From assembly GCF_028464225.1 (NCBI RefSeq), contig NZ_JAQPCN010000002.1:1-64000 (forward strand): a stretch of 64,000 nucleotides of DNA, given 5' to 3'. The stretch is from Zeaxanthinibacter sp. PT1. Lineage in GTDB: Bacteria > Bacteroidota > Bacteroidia > Flavobacteriales > Flavobacteriaceae. Positions 62,426-64,000 of this stretch are shown here, piece by piece. A program made the translations under genes and the position numbers. The notes beneath the pieces were generated by a model. It made no database searches. It saw only the letters and a program-made list of their open reading frames with translations, and was not told the origin of the DNA. Within the stretch, counting starts at the first letter, position 1. Each line of letters starts with the position of its first letter.

Positions 62426-62772
62426 AACTTTATGTTATTTGTTTAAATATTAAGAATACAACCTAAAAAAATCTGGGACATATAAAAATTCATTGAGTAA
62501 TGACGGGAGTTTTAACAATAAAATCATCAAGCTGATAATCAGACACAGTTAAATTGTCAAATTGTTAACCCGGTGTAAATTCCGGTGGTCTTACTCAAGG
62601 CATACCTTGAAATATAAGGCTACAGAGGTGTTATTCTTTGTGGTATCACTAGTATTATTGACGTATATGGTTGAGCTATACTCATAGAAACTTCCCCAAT
62701 TTTGTTGTTGTTGTTCTTAATAGGCAGTTCTGCACTTTTTACTAACTTTAACAGCTATAGGAACCAGCAATT
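62426..62772. other. divergent intergenic region, no element recognised
   Basis: 347 bases between proC and the trans-sulfuration gene. I searched for a riboswitch-like fold (SAM type would be expected upstream of methionine genes) and did not recognise one, and no exact TTG-N19/20-TAnnTTTG promoter. A short TTGTTGTTGTT repeat lies about 70 bases upstream of the trans-sulfuration gene. Confidence 0.3.
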
Positions 62773-63948
62773 ATGAAGGAAAAAAAATTAGGTCTTAATA
62801 CCATTTGCACCCACACAGGCGAACTGGAAGACGCATCTTTTAAAGGCGCCGTTTCTCCATTATATATGAGCACGTCGTATGCCTTCGAGAATGTGGACAT
62901 AAAACGTTACCCCAGGTATTTTAATACACCCAACCAGGAGGCTTTGAGCAGGAAGATCGCCGCACTTGAAAAAACAGAAGCAGCTCTGATCTTCGGAAGT
63001 GGAATGGCGGCCATCAGCACAACTCTGCTGGCTTACCTTAAGTCCGGGGACCATATTGTTTTGCAGGAAATGCTGTACGGGGGTACCTATAACCTGGTTA
63101 CCGAATTATTTGAACGCTATGGAATCGGCTATACCTTCGTGGAAGGCAGTAATGTGTCTGCTTTTGAAGCCGCTATCACCCCCGATACCAAAGTAATTTA
63201 TATAGAGACTCCGTCCAACCCTCTATTGTCCATAACAGATATGAAAGCAATTGCGGCATTGGCTAAAGAACACAAGCTGGTCTCCATGATCGATAATACT
63301 TTTGCCAGCCCTGTAAATCAAAACCCGATCGAGTTTGGAATAGACATTGTACTTCACAGTGCCACCAAGTACATGGGCGGACACTCCGATATTCTGGCCG
63401 GTGCGGTAGCCTGTTCTGAAGAGCATATGAAGCCCATTAACCTTATGGGAAGGAACCTGGGAGGTAACCTGAGTGATTATACTGTCTGGTTGTTAGAGAG
63501 AAGCTTGAAGACTATGGGCATCAGGGTAAGAGCACAGAATGAAAATGCCATGAAAATGGCCAATTACCTCAGTACTCATAAAGCGGTAAAGATGGTGCAC
63601 TATCCCGGGCTGAAAGCCCACCCGGATCACCTTCTTGCCACTAAGCAGATGAAAGGTTTTGGGGGTATGTTGTCCTTTGACCTGGTCCAGGGCTACGACC
63701 CTGAAAAATTCAGGATGTCCCTGAAGCTGGTGAAACCTTCCATGAGCCTGGCGGGGATAGAAAGTACAGTGACATCCCCCGCAGCAACTTCTCATGCATT
63801 ATTACCCGAGGATGAACGGCTAAGACTGGGAATATCATTAAGTATGATCAGGTTCTCGCTGGGGATAGAGGATATTAACGACCTGATAGCCGACATAGAC
63901 CAGGCAATTATGGCCAGCACCGAAAAAACAGCGGTTACCTCTAAATAA
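62773..63948 (+). CDS. PLP-dependent trans-sulfuration enzyme (cystathionine gamma-synthase / methionine gamma-lyase family)
   Basis: A 391-residue Cys/Met metabolism PLP enzyme. Seen: opening TICTHTGELEDASFKGAVSPLYMSTSY (in parts), ALIFGSGMAAISTTLLAYL, MLYGGTYNLVTELF, IYIETPSNPLLSITDM, the PLP-Asp in MIDNTFASPVNQNP, the PLP-Lys motif LHSATKYMGGHSDILAG and GIESTVTSPAATSH near the end. I cannot separate synthase, beta-lyase and gamma-lyase activities by eye. It is transcribed rightward and ends 52 bases from the window edge. No other methionine gene is visible, so its pathway role is open. Confidence 0.92.
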   Translation: MKEKKLGLNTICTHTGELEDASFKGAVSPLYMSTSYAFENVDIKRYPRYFNTPNQEALSRKIAALEKTEAALIFGSGMAAISTTLLAYLKSGDHIVLQEMLYGGTYNLVTELFERYGIGYTFVEGSNVSAFEAAITPDTKVIYIETPSNPLLSITDMKAIAALAKEHKLVSMIDNTFASPVNQNPIEFGIDIVLHSATKYMGGHSDILAGAVACSEEHMKPINLMGRNLGGNLSDYTVWLLERSLKTMGIRVRAQNENAMKMANYLSTHKAVKMVHYPGLKAHPDHLLATKQMKGFGGMLSFDLVQGYDPEKFRMSLKLVKPSMSLAGIESTVTSPAATSHALLPEDERLRLGISLSMIRFSLGIEDINDLIADIDQAIMASTEKTAVTSK

Positions 63949-64000
63949 ATTAAACGATAACGACATTCTCCGGTTACCCGGTAATGGCATTTAGAATAGT

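Noticed and set aside
62426-62772. SAM riboswitch upstream of the trans-sulfuration gene
   Set aside because: I could not build the conserved four-way fold by eye and found no core motif; a covariance search would settle it.

Overview
The window looks like chromosomal DNA of a marine-type member of the Flavobacteriaceae (Bacteroidota). The signs are a type IX secretion sorting domain at the left edge, the gliding/secretion genes gldF and gldG, DUF4290, DUF2911 and DUF4870 proteins, several TTG/GTG starts without clear Shine-Dalgarno sites, and promoters of the flavobacterial form TTG-N19/20-TAnnTTTG (best before the HU gene and the tRNA-Met gene). No phage, insertion sequence, CRISPR array or rRNA was seen. 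Most genes are housekeeping genes in short operons.

Layout. 1-2.7 kb: end of a T9SS-exported protein, a PHP-type tyrosine phosphatase, a DUF3347 lipoprotein and a Met-rich repeat lipoprotein. 2.7-3.5 kb: no genes, but an array of five related ~113-bp units, each with a G-rich core and a small hairpin; related copies lie at 24.2-24.5 kb. 3.5-8.2 kb: an RsbQ-like hydrolase translationally coupled to a PAS histidine kinase, then a four-PAS histidine kinase. 8.3-11.1 kb: a two-subunit molybdenum hydroxylase (IorA/IorB type). 11.4-14.5 kb: cupin, mnmE, DUF4870 and a secreted protein. 14.8-19.6 kb: a minus-strand run of SAM hydrolase, monooxygenase-fold protein, gldF, gldG and dnaN. 19.7-24.2 kb: phoH-purC, then a convergent cNMP/CBS/DUF294 protein with a DnaQ-like exonuclease. 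24.7-30.2 kb: TonB, a methyltransferase-archease-rtcB RNA repair operon, a stress protein and tRNA-Met(CAT).

30.2-38.5 kb: START-like protein, class IV aminotransferase, YqgE, HU, an AAA-recQ-fmt operon running leftward and a DUF493-DUF4290-murA operon running rightward. 38.5-41.7 kb: pirin, VOC protein, small acetyltransferase and a secreted M20 amidohydrolase. 41.9-44.4 kb: photolyase operon (SRPBCC, SDR, photolyase) with a perfect 10+10 inverted repeat upstream. 44.6-46.5 kb: two exported proteins. 46.5-54.4 kb: a long minus-strand run with a sodium symporter, a 33-residue membrane protein, a PIG-L deacetylase, a small mechanosensitive channel, a lipoprotein, Maf, a KdsC-like phosphatase and a DUF2520 protein. 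54.6-57.8 kb: fused CcsB-CcsA cytochrome c assembly protein. 57.8-62.4 kb: metalloprotease, beta-lysine acetyltransferase (ablB) and proC-proB-proA, which together suggest osmolyte synthesis. 62.8-63.9 kb: a PLP trans-sulfuration enzyme.

The strongest candidate for something undescribed is the intergenic repeat family at 2.7-3.35 kb and 24.2-24.55 kb: units alternate in two types, and the hairpin stem changes in a compensating way from unit to unit. Other points for a second look are the RsbQ/PAS-kinase pair, the candidate operators before the photolyase and molybdenum hydroxylase operons, the Asp at the fosfomycin-target position of MurA, an SDR that lacks its catalytic Tyr, a structured spacer between proA and ablB, and a terminator touching the aminotransferase start codon.
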